Shown here piece by piece: positions 29,367 to 38,874 of a stretch of DNA of 64,000 bases (position 1 is its first letter; each line of letters begins with the position of its first letter). A model generated the notes under the pieces. It was not told the origin of the DNA. It searched no databases and saw only the letters and a program-made list of their open reading frames with translations. Origin of the DNA: Saprospiraceae bacterium. GTDB lineage: Bacteria > Bacteroidota > Bacteroidia > Chitinophagales > Saprospiraceae. Both the position numbers and the translations under genes were made by a program. The DNA lies in contig JADJJL010000006.1 in assembly GCA_016710265.1 (NCBI GenBank), positions 372,001-436,000 of the forward strand, written 5' to 3'.

Positions 29367-29989
29367 GTGAAATATACTTCTGAATTGATAAGAGAAGCTG
29401 TTGAAGCCCTGAGTATGCTGCCAGGTATTGGTAAAAAAACAGCCATGAGAATGGTCCTCTTTTTAGCCAAACAAGATGACCATAAGAGTCTTCGCCTTTC
29501 GCAATCCATAACCCGTATGGTGGAGGGACTGAAAGAATGCAAAGTTTGTTATGCGTATTCTGACGATGAACTTTGTGGCATCTGTTCCAATCCGGTAAGA
29601 GATCAATCGACTATCTGCGTAGTTGAATCCATCAGAGATCTCATGGCCATCGAGGAAACCCAACACTATAGGGGTTTGTACCATGTTCTGGGTGGATTAA
29701 TTAGCCCCATCGAAGGCTTAGGTCCAGATCAAATTAATATAGAAGGTCTTTTAAGGAGGATACAAACCAGTAGGCCGAGTGAATTAATTATGGCTTTGCG
29801 CCCAAGCATAGAAGGGGATACAACCATATATTATATAAGTCGTCAACCAGGTTTAGAGGGTATTCAACTTAGTCAAATAGCCAGAGGAATATCTTTTGGT
29901 TCTGACCTTGAGTTTGCCGATGAATTTACATTGAGTCGATCTTTAGCGACCAGAACACCATATTCTTTAAAAGATAAACTACCGATTTG
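29367..29989 (+). CDS. recR: Recombination protein RecR
   Basis: A 207-residue recombination mediator that loads RecA with RecO and RecF at gaps. The helix-hairpin-helix LPGIGKKTAMRM is at the N-terminus. Four zinc-binding cysteines follow (CKVCYAYSDDELCGIC), and the Toprim domain starts at CVVESIRDL. The start is GTG at 29367. The TGA stop overlaps the TTG start of the following glycosyltransferase (TTGA), so the genes are coupled. The stop occupies 29988-29990. Confidence 0.96.
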
Positions 29990-31909
29990 AAACTCAGTGT
30001 CATTATAGTTAGTTATAATGTGCGCTATTTTTTAGAAGAAGCACTGGCCTCTTTAGAAAGAGCCACAGTGGGTATTGAATCAGAAATTCTAGTCGTTGAT
30101 AACGCATCTGCCGATGATTCTGTTGGTATGATAAAAGAGCAATTTCCTAAGGTCAAACTGATTGAATTCCATGAAAATCTAGGCTTTGGAAAAGCAAATA
30201 ACCTTGGATTAAAATTTGCAAAGGGAGGTTATATATTATTTTTAAATCCTGACACCATAGTTTCTCCTGATTGTTTAAAAGTATGTATTCAATTCATGGA
30301 TCAGAATTTAGAGTACGGTGCATGTGGAGTAAAAATGATCGATGGATCAGGACAAATTTTACCAGAGTCGAAAAGAGGTTTTCCAACACCTTGGGTTTCC
30401 TTAAGTAAAATGCTTGGATTGCATCAAATTTTTCCTAAATCCTCATTTTTTAATGGCTATTATATGGGTCATCTTTCCTATGATTCCAAACAAGACATTG
30501 AAGTTTTAAGTGGAGCGTTTTTCTTTGTACGAAAAAGCGTATTAGAGTTAACGGGTGCATTTGATGAGCAATATTTTATGTACGGTGAGGACATTGATCT
30601 TTCCACAAAAATAAGAAGAGCAGGAAATAAAATAGCCTATATCGCAGACACTCAAATCGTCCATTATAAAGGAGAAAGTACCAAGAAATCTAGTCTCAGT
30701 TATTATAAAAGCTTTTATGAAGCCATGCTTATTTTTACTAAAAACTATTTTTCAGGACCCGGTAAAAGTTGGTTTTTGTTCCTTTTAAAAATTGGAATTG
30801 TAATTAAAGGATTAGTTTCTTGGCTAAAAGAAATTTTATCTATTTGGATTTTATTTTTATTGGATGCCGCAGCATTGCTTACTGGGATATTTGTAATTAA
30901 GAAATTTTGGTCAAACTATTATTTTCACACTGAATTTTATTTTGAGAGAAATAGTTTTTGGATAAACGCGGTGCTATTTAGCGGTGCTTGGTTGATGTCC
31001 TTTTTCTTTAATGGACTGTATGAAAGAAAACCTGCCAGACATCAAATCTTGATGTCTGCTATAACTGGGTTTATTTTTAATTTGATGATCTATGCGCTGC
31101 TTCCTGAATCGGTGCGTTCTTCCCGAATGATATTATTACTTTCTTTTATTTATATTTTAATCTACTTATTAATTAGCCGATCGCTGATTTATTTTAAAAG
31201 TGGCAGCAGAAAGAAAACAATTGAACTTTTTTTAGTGGGCTCTGAAGAGGAGTGTACAGTGGCAGAAGATCTTCTCCGATTTACAAATACCAATTATCGA
31301 ATTCTAAGAAAATTTTCTCCCGAAAGTATATTACAAATGTCAACAGGTTGGAAAACCATCATCAAATTATTGAAACCAGACCAAATTATTATTGGATCTG
31401 CCAACCAAAACTTAGATTGGATCATGCAAATGGTTTCTTCATTGCCTGAAAAAATTGAAATTAGATTATTAACTACGAGCAAGAATGCCATTATTGGAAG
31501 TAGTTCTAAAAATACTCCTGGGGAGTTACATTCTATGGACTTGAGATACCATATTGAACAAACTTCCTATAGGAGGCAGAAAAGAGTTTTTGATATTTTA
31601 TTTTCTGTATGGTTAATCTTCTTTTTTCTAGTGATTGTTTTTTTTCAAAAAGACAAACCACAATTTATTAAAAATTTATTTTCAGTGATTGCTGGGATGA
31701 AATCTTGGGTCGGATTACCAACCACATTTCTTCAAAATTATTCCATGCCAAAATTGAAAAAAGGGGTCTTAACCGCCCTTCCATTTGATCAAAATTTAAA
31801 GGACCACGTTTTTGCGGAACAATATCTGATTCACTACGCTATTTATTATTCAGTCTGGATGGATTTAGATATTTGTTTGCGTAATATTCAATCACTAGAC
31901 AAGAATTAA
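29987..31909 (+). CDS. Family 2 glycosyltransferase fused to a membrane and sugar-transferase-like domain
   Basis: A 640-residue protein. Residues about 3-230 form a GT-A glycosyltransferase family 2 domain (VSYNVRYFLEEAL, VVDNASADDS, NPDTI and YGEDIDLS). Then come five or so membrane helices typical of polyprenyl-phosphate glycosyl-1-phosphate transferases, ending with KRVFDILFSV. The central catalytic part of that family (GPVFFxQxRxGxxGxxFxxxKFRSM region) is absent. Only the trailing WVGLP and YSVWMDLDICL segments remain, so the second enzyme is probably inactive. Likely acts in surface polysaccharide or O-antigen assembly. Confidence 0.82.
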   Translation: MKLSVIIVSYNVRYFLEEALASLERATVGIESEILVVDNASADDSVGMIKEQFPKVKLIEFHENLGFGKANNLGLKFAKGGYILFLNPDTIVSPDCLKVCIQFMDQNLEYGACGVKMIDGSGQILPESKRGFPTPWVSLSKMLGLHQIFPKSSFFNGYYMGHLSYDSKQDIEVLSGAFFFVRKSVLELTGAFDEQYFMYGEDIDLSTKIRRAGNKIAYIADTQIVHYKGESTKKSSLSYYKSFYEAMLIFTKNYFSGPGKSWFLFLLKIGIVIKGLVSWLKEILSIWILFLLDAAALLTGIFVIKKFWSNYYFHTEFYFERNSFWINAVLFSGAWLMSFFFNGLYERKPARHQILMSAITGFIFNLMIYALLPESVRSSRMILLLSFIYILIYLLISRSLIYFKSGSRKKTIELFLVGSEEECTVAEDLLRFTNTNYRILRKFSPESILQMSTGWKTIIKLLKPDQIIIGSANQNLDWIMQMVSSLPEKIEIRLLTTSKNAIIGSSSKNTPGELHSMDLRYHIEQTSYRRQKRVFDILFSVWLIFFFLVIVFFQKDKPQFIKNLFSVIAGMKSWVGLPTTFLQNYSMPKLKKGVLTALPFDQNLKDHVFAEQYLIHYAIYYSVWMDLDICLRNIQSLDKN

Positions 31910-31910
31910 T

Positions 31911-33092
31911 ATGGACTTGCTTGTAATTAAAAATATTGTTTCCAATATAAATTCTGAACTCATTAAAGTCAGAAGACAAATACACGCTAACCCCGAACTT
32001 TCATTTCAGGAAGTAGATACTTCAAAATTAATCAAGTTTTATTTAGATCTATGGGGAGTAGAGTATTCCTCAGGCTGGGCTGAACATGGAGTGGTTGGAT
32101 TAATAAAAGGAACTGCCTACGAAAATTCTAAAGTGATTGCCCTTAGAGCAGATATGGATGCTCTACCTATCCAAGAGGAAAATGATTTGGAATTTAAATC
32201 TAAAAATGCGGGAATCATGCATGCTTGTGGCCATGACATTCATACCACTTGTTTGTTAGGCGCAATTTATGCCTTACATCAAACCAAAGATCAATGGGGA
32301 GGAACCATCAAATTTATATTTCAACCTGGTGAAGAGCAATTGCCCGGGGGAGCTTCTATTCTAATACAAGAGGGGGTTCTTAAAAATCCTGAAGTGGATG
32401 CCATCCTAGGCCTGCATGTCCAGCCAGATATGGCAGTCGGACAGATTGGTATTTGTGAAGGGTCTAGCATGGGCTCATCGGAAGAAATATTCATAGAACT
32501 CACATCCTCCGGCGGGCATGCCGCTATGCCTCATCTAACTGGCGATACCGTTCTTACTGCTGCAAGATTGATTTGCGGGATTCAAGAGCTTTGGAGCAGA
32601 ATTAAGCCTCCTCTGGTCCCTTCAGTGGTGAGTTTTGGCAAAATTCAAACAGAAGGAGGGGCTACCAACGTCATACCGGGTAAAATTTCTATAGAAGGTA
32701 CTTTTAGATGCCTGGATCCAGAATTTAGGGAAAAATTTTGTGAGGCTCTCATTCCGTTCATAGATTCCACTGTTTTGCCTTTTGGTGTGAAAGCTGAAAC
32801 CAAGGTAGTAAGAGGTTATCCGGTTTTATACAACAACGTTAATTTGGCTAAAATATGGAGCGAGTTATCCATCCAATATACAGACAATGAGTCTGTTGTA
32901 AGTATTCCTCCCAGATTGACTGCGGAAGATTTTGCAAGATATGCAGAAGTTGTTCCAGCCTGCTTTTTCCGCTTGGGTACGGGTCCTTCGGCCAATGTGC
33001 ATAGCCCCAAATTTATAGTAGATGAGGCCGCCATCCCACTCGGTTCTGGCATTTTAGCTTGGTCGGCCATAGGTTTTTTGAAAAACGTATAA
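31911..33092 (+). CDS. M20-family amidohydrolase
   Basis: A 393-residue zinc metallo-amidohydrolase of the hippuricase/N-acyl-amino-acid hydrolase type. Metal-ligand motifs: MHACGHDIH near residue 103, GEEQLPGG, and VHSPKF near the C-terminus. The dimerisation domain lies in the middle (SSGGHAAMPHLTGD). No signal peptide is seen, so it is cytoplasmic. It starts two bases after the glycosyltransferase stop, but any functional link to it is unclear. Confidence 0.92.
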   Translation: MDLLVIKNIVSNINSELIKVRRQIHANPELSFQEVDTSKLIKFYLDLWGVEYSSGWAEHGVVGLIKGTAYENSKVIALRADMDALPIQEENDLEFKSKNAGIMHACGHDIHTTCLLGAIYALHQTKDQWGGTIKFIFQPGEEQLPGGASILIQEGVLKNPEVDAILGLHVQPDMAVGQIGICEGSSMGSSEEIFIELTSSGGHAAMPHLTGDTVLTAARLICGIQELWSRIKPPLVPSVVSFGKIQTEGGATNVIPGKISIEGTFRCLDPEFREKFCEALIPFIDSTVLPFGVKAETKVVRGYPVLYNNVNLAKIWSELSIQYTDNESVVSIPPRLTAEDFARYAEVVPACFFRLGTGPSANVHSPKFIVDEAAIPLGSGILAWSAIGFLKNV

Positions 33093-33132
33093 AATAATTT
33101 CATAATTTATAAGCTTATATTATTCAAATTAT

Positions 33133-33140
33133 TATCTTTG
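33133..33140 (+). promoter_or_regulatory. -7 box for the NtrC/NtrX-like regulator
   Basis: TATCTTTG matches TAnnTTTG, 38 bases before the ATG at 33179. Confidence 0.58.
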
Positions 33141-33178
33141 CCTTTGAATTATAAATCCAAGTACAAGAATTGATACCA

Positions 33179-34450
33179 ATGGCAAAAATTCTAATAGTTG
33201 ATGACGAACAAAGTATCCGTCGAGTCTTAAGGGATATATTGGAACTTGAAAAGTATCAAGTAGATGAAGCAGTAGATGGTCTGGACTGTTTGGTGAAACT
33301 CAAACAGAATGAATACGACGCAATTATACTGGACATCAAAATGCCCAAAATGGATGGTATGGAAGCTTTGGATAAAATCCAAATTTTGGCAGTGGATACT
33401 CCCATCGTAATGATCAGCGGCCATGCTACCATCGATACGGCTGTAGAAGCTGTAAAAAAAGGTGCTTACGATTTTATATCAAAACCACCTGATTTAAATA
33501 GACTTTTAATCACCTTACGCAACGCGATTGATAAGTCTTCCTTGATCAGTGAGAAAAAATTCTTACAAAAGAAGGTATCCAAGTTTAAAACTCAAGAAAT
33601 CGTTGGAGAATCTAAAATTATCCAGAAAGTTCGCGAGACCATTGATTTGGTTGCTCCAACGGATGCAAGGATACTTATAACAGGCCAAAACGGAACCGGT
33701 AAGGAATTGGTTGCTCGATGGATTCATGAAAAAAGCAATCGTGCAAAAGGCAATATTGTTGAGGTAAATTGTGCAGCAATTCCCTCTGAACTTATTGAAA
33801 GTGAATTATTTGGACACGAAAAAGGCTCATTTACTTCTGCGATCAAACAAAGATTGGGCAAATTTGAATTAGCCAATGGCGGCACATTGTTTTTAGATGA
33901 AATAGGTGACATGAGCTTATCTGCTCAAGCCAAAGTTCTGAGAGCTTTACAGGAAAGCAGAATAACCCGTGTAGGTGGAGATAAAGAAATTCCGGTAGAT
34001 GTGCGAATCGTTGCTGCAACCAACAAAGACTTAAGGGAAGAAATCGCCAGAGGAAAATTTAGAGAAGACTTATACCACAGACTGGCAGTAATTATTATTG
34101 AAGTTCCAGCTTTAAATGAAAGGGTAGAGGATATTCCTTTGCTCGCTGAGCATTTTATGGAACATATCTGTCATGAATATGGTCTGGCCTCCAAGAAAAT
34201 AGACGAGTCCGCTTTGGAGGAGTTAATGAAATACAATTGGACTGGAAATATCCGAGAATTGCGAAATGTGATTGAACGACTGATCATTCTCAGTAAAGTT
34301 AAAATTACGCGAAAAGAAGTTTTGGACTTTGTAATTCCTGCCAGCCAAAGAAATCTGAGATTTAAAGAACTATTCGAACAATTTGATACGGTACAGGAGT
34401 TAAACGAATTTATCAAAAAAGAATTCGTTGCCTACAAAGCTGAAATGTAA
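33179..34450 (+). CDS. NtrC/NtrX-like response regulator with AAA+ domain
   Basis: A 423-residue regulator. The receiver domain has phospho-acceptor Asp52 and the conserved Lys in SKPPD near residue 103. The AAA+ domain has Walker A GQNGTGKEL and Walker B TLFLDEIGD. The loop that contacts sigma-54 reads GSFTSA instead of GAFTGA (near residue 215). The C-terminus has no recognisable Fis-type helix-turn-helix. ATG 33179 is preferred over the upstream TTG 33170. An NtrY-like kinase at 35069 is the probable partner. Confidence 0.92.
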   Translation: MAKILIVDDEQSIRRVLRDILELEKYQVDEAVDGLDCLVKLKQNEYDAIILDIKMPKMDGMEALDKIQILAVDTPIVMISGHATIDTAVEAVKKGAYDFISKPPDLNRLLITLRNAIDKSSLISEKKFLQKKVSKFKTQEIVGESKIIQKVRETIDLVAPTDARILITGQNGTGKELVARWIHEKSNRAKGNIVEVNCAAIPSELIESELFGHEKGSFTSAIKQRLGKFELANGGTLFLDEIGDMSLSAQAKVLRALQESRITRVGGDKEIPVDVRIVAATNKDLREEIARGKFREDLYHRLAVIIIEVPALNERVEDIPLLAEHFMEHICHEYGLASKKIDESALEELMKYNWTGNIRELRNVIERLIILSKVKITRKEVLDFVIPASQRNLRFKELFEQFDTVQELNEFIKKEFVAYKAEM

Positions 34451-34512
34451 AGACTTTTATTTGAAAATTCTTGCTGCTGATCGTTTCAAAGATTAGAATA
34501 AATATAATTCTA

Positions 34513-35007
34513 TTACGAATTTTCAGAAGTAGAATTGTGATTTACCCTTTTAGAAAAATATTTAGGATTCACCAATAACATTCCAAAAGATTCACAATCT
34601 TCTTTGGTTGTTTTGGCATGATGAGCCCCATGTGCTCTTAAAATTGCTTTGGAATAAGTACCATCCAATTGTTTAAACCATTTAAACCTTCTATGGATAT
34701 AGACATCATGGACCAAAAAATAGCAGATGCCATAAATAGATATGCCAATTCCAACAAACAACAACCAGGTATAACCAATCACCAGTGAACCAATTAAATA
34801 ACAAAAGAAGCTCGGTATGGCAAATACCAGAAAAAAACGATCGTTTCTTTCCCAAAATCCATTTTTCATAGTATGTGGTTTGTGATGGTCCTCATGCCAT
34901 GACCACAATAAGCCATGCATCACATATTTATGGGTAAACCAGGCCATAAATTCCATACCAAAAAATGCTGCAACCACGCAAAAGCTGTATACTAACCAAG
35001 GGCTCAT
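34513..35007 (-). CDS. crtZ: Beta-carotene hydroxylase (CrtZ-type)
   Basis: A 164-residue non-haem diiron membrane hydroxylase that adds hydroxyl groups to carotenoid rings, giving zeaxanthin. The histidine clusters HKYVMH, HEDHH, HDVYIHRR and HGAHH are all present, along with about four membrane helices. No other carotenoid genes are in the window. A broader fatty-acid hydroxylase role is less likely given the length and spacing of the His boxes. Confidence 0.93.
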   Translation of the reverse strand: MSPWLVYSFCVVAAFFGMEFMAWFTHKYVMHGLLWSWHEDHHKPHTMKNGFWERNDRFFLVFAIPSFFCYLIGSLVIGYTWLLFVGIGISIYGICYFLVHDVYIHRRFKWFKQLDGTYSKAILRAHGAHHAKTTKEDCESFGMLLVNPKYFSKRVNHNSTSENS

Positions 35008-35068
35008 AAAAAAATACTTTCAATCAAAACAACTTCCGATAAGCTTGGTTCAGTCTTTTAATAGACTA

Positions 35069-38000
35069 TTATTCCTCTGATTTCATCAAAGGTAAATCAA
35101 CAAAAAACTCGGTCCCTTCATTGGGTTTAGAATGAAAGTAAATAGCACCATTAACAGACTCAACAATTTGACGACACATGGCCAATCCTAGTCCGGTGCC
35201 TGAACTCTTTGTAGTGAAATTGGGTAGAAAGACTTTGTCCTTCATTTCATCTTCAATACCACAACCATTGTCCCTAACACAGATTACAGCCAAATGCTGA
35301 TTTCGTTCCAATGTAATGTTGATTTTCCCTCGTCTATGTTCTGGAATGGATTGAATGGCATTGTTGATCAAATTATTAAGAACTCTGATCAGTTGATTTT
35401 TATCACAATAAACATAACACTCATCAATTGGAACAGTAAGGTAAATATCCAAATCATCTCTTTTCCTATATAAGTCATGGACTGTTGATATGAGTTCATT
35501 CAATAATACTTTTTCATGGATCCCTTGTGGCATTTTTGCAAAATTTGAAAACTCAGTAGCAATCTGAGTCAATCCTTCAATTTGTTCTAAAATGGATTGA
35601 CTTACTTTTTGCGTCATCTCTACTATTCCACTATCCCCTGATTTGATTCGTTGTAATAAATATTGAATGTTCAACTTCATCGGTGTCAGCGGATTCTTAA
35701 TTTCATGAGCGACCTGTTTAGCCATTTCTCTCCAGGCATTGTCTCTTTCCGATTTTGCCAATAAGGAAGCCGATTCATCAATTTGACTCACCATCCTATT
35801 ATAGTCCTGAATTAAATCACCAATTTCATCTTGACTCTCCCATTCCAAAGTATCATTTCTTTTTCCAAGCCTCATGGATTTTATTTTCTCACTTAAAACT
35901 TCCAAAGGCGAAGTAATTGAATTAGCCAAGAGTGTAGCAAGTGAAGCTGCAATTAAAAAAAGAAAGACATAAATATTGAGCAAGGTATTTATAAGATTGG
36001 TCAATCTATTTTCTGTGGAACTTTCTGTACTAATAAATGTAGACATTTCTATAGTGCCAAGCCGAGAACTATTAAAGAAAATATTTTTATAGGCATATAA
36101 CTTTTCTTGATGATCAGGTAAATTGATTCTTTTAATTATAATATCAGATATACTAAATGGATAAAAAAAGTAAAAATTTGGATTGCACAATTTTATTTTT
36201 GAACTACTTGCTATTGGGTTGGTAAAAATTGGGACCTGATATCCTTGGTTGTCATAAAACTCTAAATTGTAGTCAAAGAGCAATGATGTTGTTTTAATTT
36301 GTTCTTTTAATAAAAATTTAGCATCTTCTTGAGTGGATACATTTTGGATCGATTGTTCCAAAAATGTACTAAGATATCTTAACTTATTGAATAGAGATTC
36401 TTCACTGATTTGTTGTTCTGATCTCCTAGTGAAAAACACAGTTACAAGCGCAATAATCATAAAACTAAATACAATTCCAAGGATAATATAAAATTGAATT
36501 TTTGTTCGCAAAGAGGGCTTTGAAACAACTTGAATATTCAACCCTTCAGGTAATATAGGATATCTTTGATGAATTAGACTGATTAAATAGGATAGTATAA
36601 TGAGGATGGTGAATAAATATGAAAATAACGAAATGCTTTTTACCATGGATGGTATTTCATGTCGCAAAACGATGAGATAGTTTGGTGGAATGTATTGAAT
36701 AAACAGCTCCGAACTATTAATTCTAACCGTATTTGATTTTAATTTTTTAAGTTGCTTTCGACAAAATGAATAATCGGGAGAATCAAATCCAGAACTATAC
36801 CTCAATTCCTTATTCTCAAATAAAAAGAGTTCAAATCCTGCATCCAAAGATTTGCTAATCAAAGCGTTTAACTGTATTTCGGAAGTTTTGGTACTGTCAT
36901 TTTTAATGCTAATATTAGAATTAATAATTTCAGATTTTTGGTTTCTCAATCGAATATTTTGATAATGAAAAACCAAACCTGAAGTGATCATTGAAATTAT
37001 TAACAACCAGCTGATCAGCCACATCGAACTGGCTTGCTTATACTCCACAAAATAATCCAATAACCAAATTATAATGGAAGCCCCTAAAAGAAAAGTAATG
37101 GGGTTAATATCAGTTTTAAGAAATACAATAAACGGAGTAAATAGTAAAATTGAACTTAAATAGAGTAGAAACCTTTTTTTAATATTGAGATTAAAACTAA
37201 ATGTGCTTTGAAAAAGTTTGTGTGAAATCAGAAATACAGAAATTATTATCAGCAATAAACTTGAAAGAATTAAATAATTTTCCGCAGGCATAAAAATGGT
37301 CTTCTGCAGCTCAAAAACAATTTTCGATTTTACGAAAATGGTCTTAAAAAAAGAAACGTAAAATAGCAATGCCAATAAAATGGTCATGTAATTTAGGAAA
37401 GGGATGACATATCGATTTATTTCTTTGGTAGGTAGATTTAATTCAGGGAGTTTGAAGTACCTATGATAGAGATAGGATAAGTGAAATATAATAAACGAAA
37501 ATACGATCAACTCAAATAAAGTGTAGTCAAAGATCGTGGACTTGATTCTAAACTTAGTAAAAATACTGGTAAAATAATCAGGGTCTTGAACCAACCAATG
37601 CGCTAAACTGGCGGTTGTTACAATCCCCATAAAGATGGTAAGAAAACCCCAGCTGATTAATTTTTTTTCAAAAAATAGTTTTGTGAATTTATGTACGGGG
37701 TAATAAAATATTAACAGCAATAAAATGTAAAATAAAATAATGACCTCAGAAAAGGTTTTGGACAAACCTTTTCCAATGTTCTTGACAAAACCAATCTGCT
37801 TGTTTTGGCTATTTTTCAAAACCAATTGCGTTAAGTGATCTCTTTCAATGGTTATTAAAGGAGTCTCTATGGTTTGATTGGAAGGACTTGGAAGTTTAGA
37901 GTAAACGATAAAGCAAAGTTCAAATTCCGAAAAATTCAAACTCTTTTTTACTCCAAAATAAGATTCATTGTGAATGCTGAAAATTCCTTCTCCTGATTCC

Positions 38001-38380
38001 GTCAAACAAGGGCACCACTGAGGGTCAAAATGACTTTCAGGATTTTGCCAGTACAATAGATTTCCTCCCTTGCAAAAAATCAGAAAACTACTTTTGTACA
38101 AAGAATTATCTTTTAGAAGGCTCGATAACTTTTCATAGATTTGATTGGATTGATCTGTATTCCAGCTAACATTTTTTAATTTTTGGATGAGATGCTCAGA
38201 AAGTTCTTCTGTTTCTCTAATTTTTAATTCTAGTTGAGTTTTGTATTGCTGCCCTTGATCGTGATTTAATAGGGTATAGTTTTGTTCATATATTTTCCCT
38301 ATGGCCACCATCAATAGACCTATGGCCCATAAATAGTACCAGTGACTGAAACGCTTAAATGCCAGTTTATGTAAAATCAC
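35069..38380 (-). CDS. Large NtrY-like sensor histidine kinase
   Basis: A 1103-residue membrane sensor kinase. The N-terminal 830 residues hold many hydrophobic helices in several blocks (near 13-33, 205-300, 320-460 and 590-660) with extracytoplasmic loops between them, far more than a standard NtrY. A last helix (near 805) leads into HAMP (residues about 825-880). The phospho-accepting His892 lies in AHEIKNPLTPMKL. The ATPase domain has NNLINNAIQS, DNGCGIED and GTGLGLAMC. It is convergent with crtZ and faces the NtrX-like regulator gene from 0.6 kb away. Confidence 0.93.
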   Translation of the reverse strand: MILHKLAFKRFSHWYYLWAIGLLMVAIGKIYEQNYTLLNHDQGQQYKTQLELKIRETEELSEHLIQKLKNVSWNTDQSNQIYEKLSSLLKDNSLYKSSFLIFCKGGNLLYWQNPESHFDPQWCPCLTESGEGIFSIHNESYFGVKKSLNFSEFELCFIVYSKLPSPSNQTIETPLITIERDHLTQLVLKNSQNKQIGFVKNIGKGLSKTFSEVIILFYILLLLIFYYPVHKFTKLFFEKKLISWGFLTIFMGIVTTASLAHWLVQDPDYFTSIFTKFRIKSTIFDYTLFELIVFSFIIFHLSYLYHRYFKLPELNLPTKEINRYVIPFLNYMTILLALLFYVSFFKTIFVKSKIVFELQKTIFMPAENYLILSSLLLIIISVFLISHKLFQSTFSFNLNIKKRFLLYLSSILLFTPFIVFLKTDINPITFLLGASIIIWLLDYFVEYKQASSMWLISWLLIISMITSGLVFHYQNIRLRNQKSEIINSNISIKNDSTKTSEIQLNALISKSLDAGFELFLFENKELRYSSGFDSPDYSFCRKQLKKLKSNTVRINSSELFIQYIPPNYLIVLRHEIPSMVKSISLFSYLFTILIILSYLISLIHQRYPILPEGLNIQVVSKPSLRTKIQFYIILGIVFSFMIIALVTVFFTRRSEQQISEESLFNKLRYLSTFLEQSIQNVSTQEDAKFLLKEQIKTTSLLFDYNLEFYDNQGYQVPIFTNPIASSSKIKLCNPNFYFFYPFSISDIIIKRINLPDHQEKLYAYKNIFFNSSRLGTIEMSTFISTESSTENRLTNLINTLLNIYVFLFLIAASLATLLANSITSPLEVLSEKIKSMRLGKRNDTLEWESQDEIGDLIQDYNRMVSQIDESASLLAKSERDNAWREMAKQVAHEIKNPLTPMKLNIQYLLQRIKSGDSGIVEMTQKVSQSILEQIEGLTQIATEFSNFAKMPQGIHEKVLLNELISTVHDLYRKRDDLDIYLTVPIDECYVYCDKNQLIRVLNNLINNAIQSIPEHRRGKINITLERNQHLAVICVRDNGCGIEDEMKDKVFLPNFTTKSSGTGLGLAMCRQIVESVNGAIYFHSKPNEGTEFFVDLPLMKSEE

Positions 38381-38444
38381 CGCATAAAGTTAAGGATTTA
38401 TACATTAATTTTATTTATAATGTGATAAACTCTTGGAAATAAGC

Positions 38445-38452
38445 TAATTTTG
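38445..38452 (+). promoter_or_regulatory. -7 box for rnpB
   Basis: TAATTTTG, an exact TAnnTTTG match, lies five bases before the predicted 5' end of RNase P RNA, the right spacing for a -7 element. Confidence 0.65.
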
Positions 38453-38456
38453 CAAT

Positions 38457-38834
38457 GGAGTCAGGGTTCATCGCTGCGTCGAAGACGTGGAGGAAAGTCC
38501 GGACAACGTGGGGAATCACACCACCTAACAGGTGGGTTTTGCGGAAGCGCAGAAACAGACAGTGTCACAGAAACTATACCGCCGCGCCCTGGGTGCGGTA
38601 AGGGTGAAAATGTGCGGTAAGAGCGCACAGTTGCAGCTGGTAACAATGCAACGGATAAACCTTGTGAGTTGAAATGCCATGTATATCCATTAAACGTCTT
38701 AGGCGTTTCAATTTCCCGATTGTGTCAAATGACAGATGGAAGGGTAGGCAGATAGATTTTGTCAGTGATGCCAAAACCAGATAAATGATGAACGCCTTCT
38801 ATGAAGGTTACAGAATCCGGCTTATACTGACTCC
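38457..38834 (+). ncRNA. rnpB: RNase P RNA (bacterial class A)
   Basis: Catalytic RNA subunit of RNase P, which matures tRNA 5' ends. The 5' end GGAGTCAG pairs with the 3' end CTGACTCC (P1). The universally conserved blocks are present: GAGGAAAGTCCGGAC (P4 5' strand, 38490-38504), GGTAAGAGCGCAC, CAGATAAATGA, and CAGAATCCGG followed by CTTAT (P4 3' strand, 38811-38825). The length of about 378 bases fits. A T-rich stretch follows at 38836-38840. Short open frames on the minus strand here are artefacts. Confidence 0.97.
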
Positions 38835-38874
38835 ATTTTTTAATTCTAATTAATTTAAGCATTGATCTAAAGAT

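Noticed and set aside
38461..38774. Two short minus-strand open frames
   Set aside because: They lie within RNase P RNA, whose conserved blocks explain the sequence.
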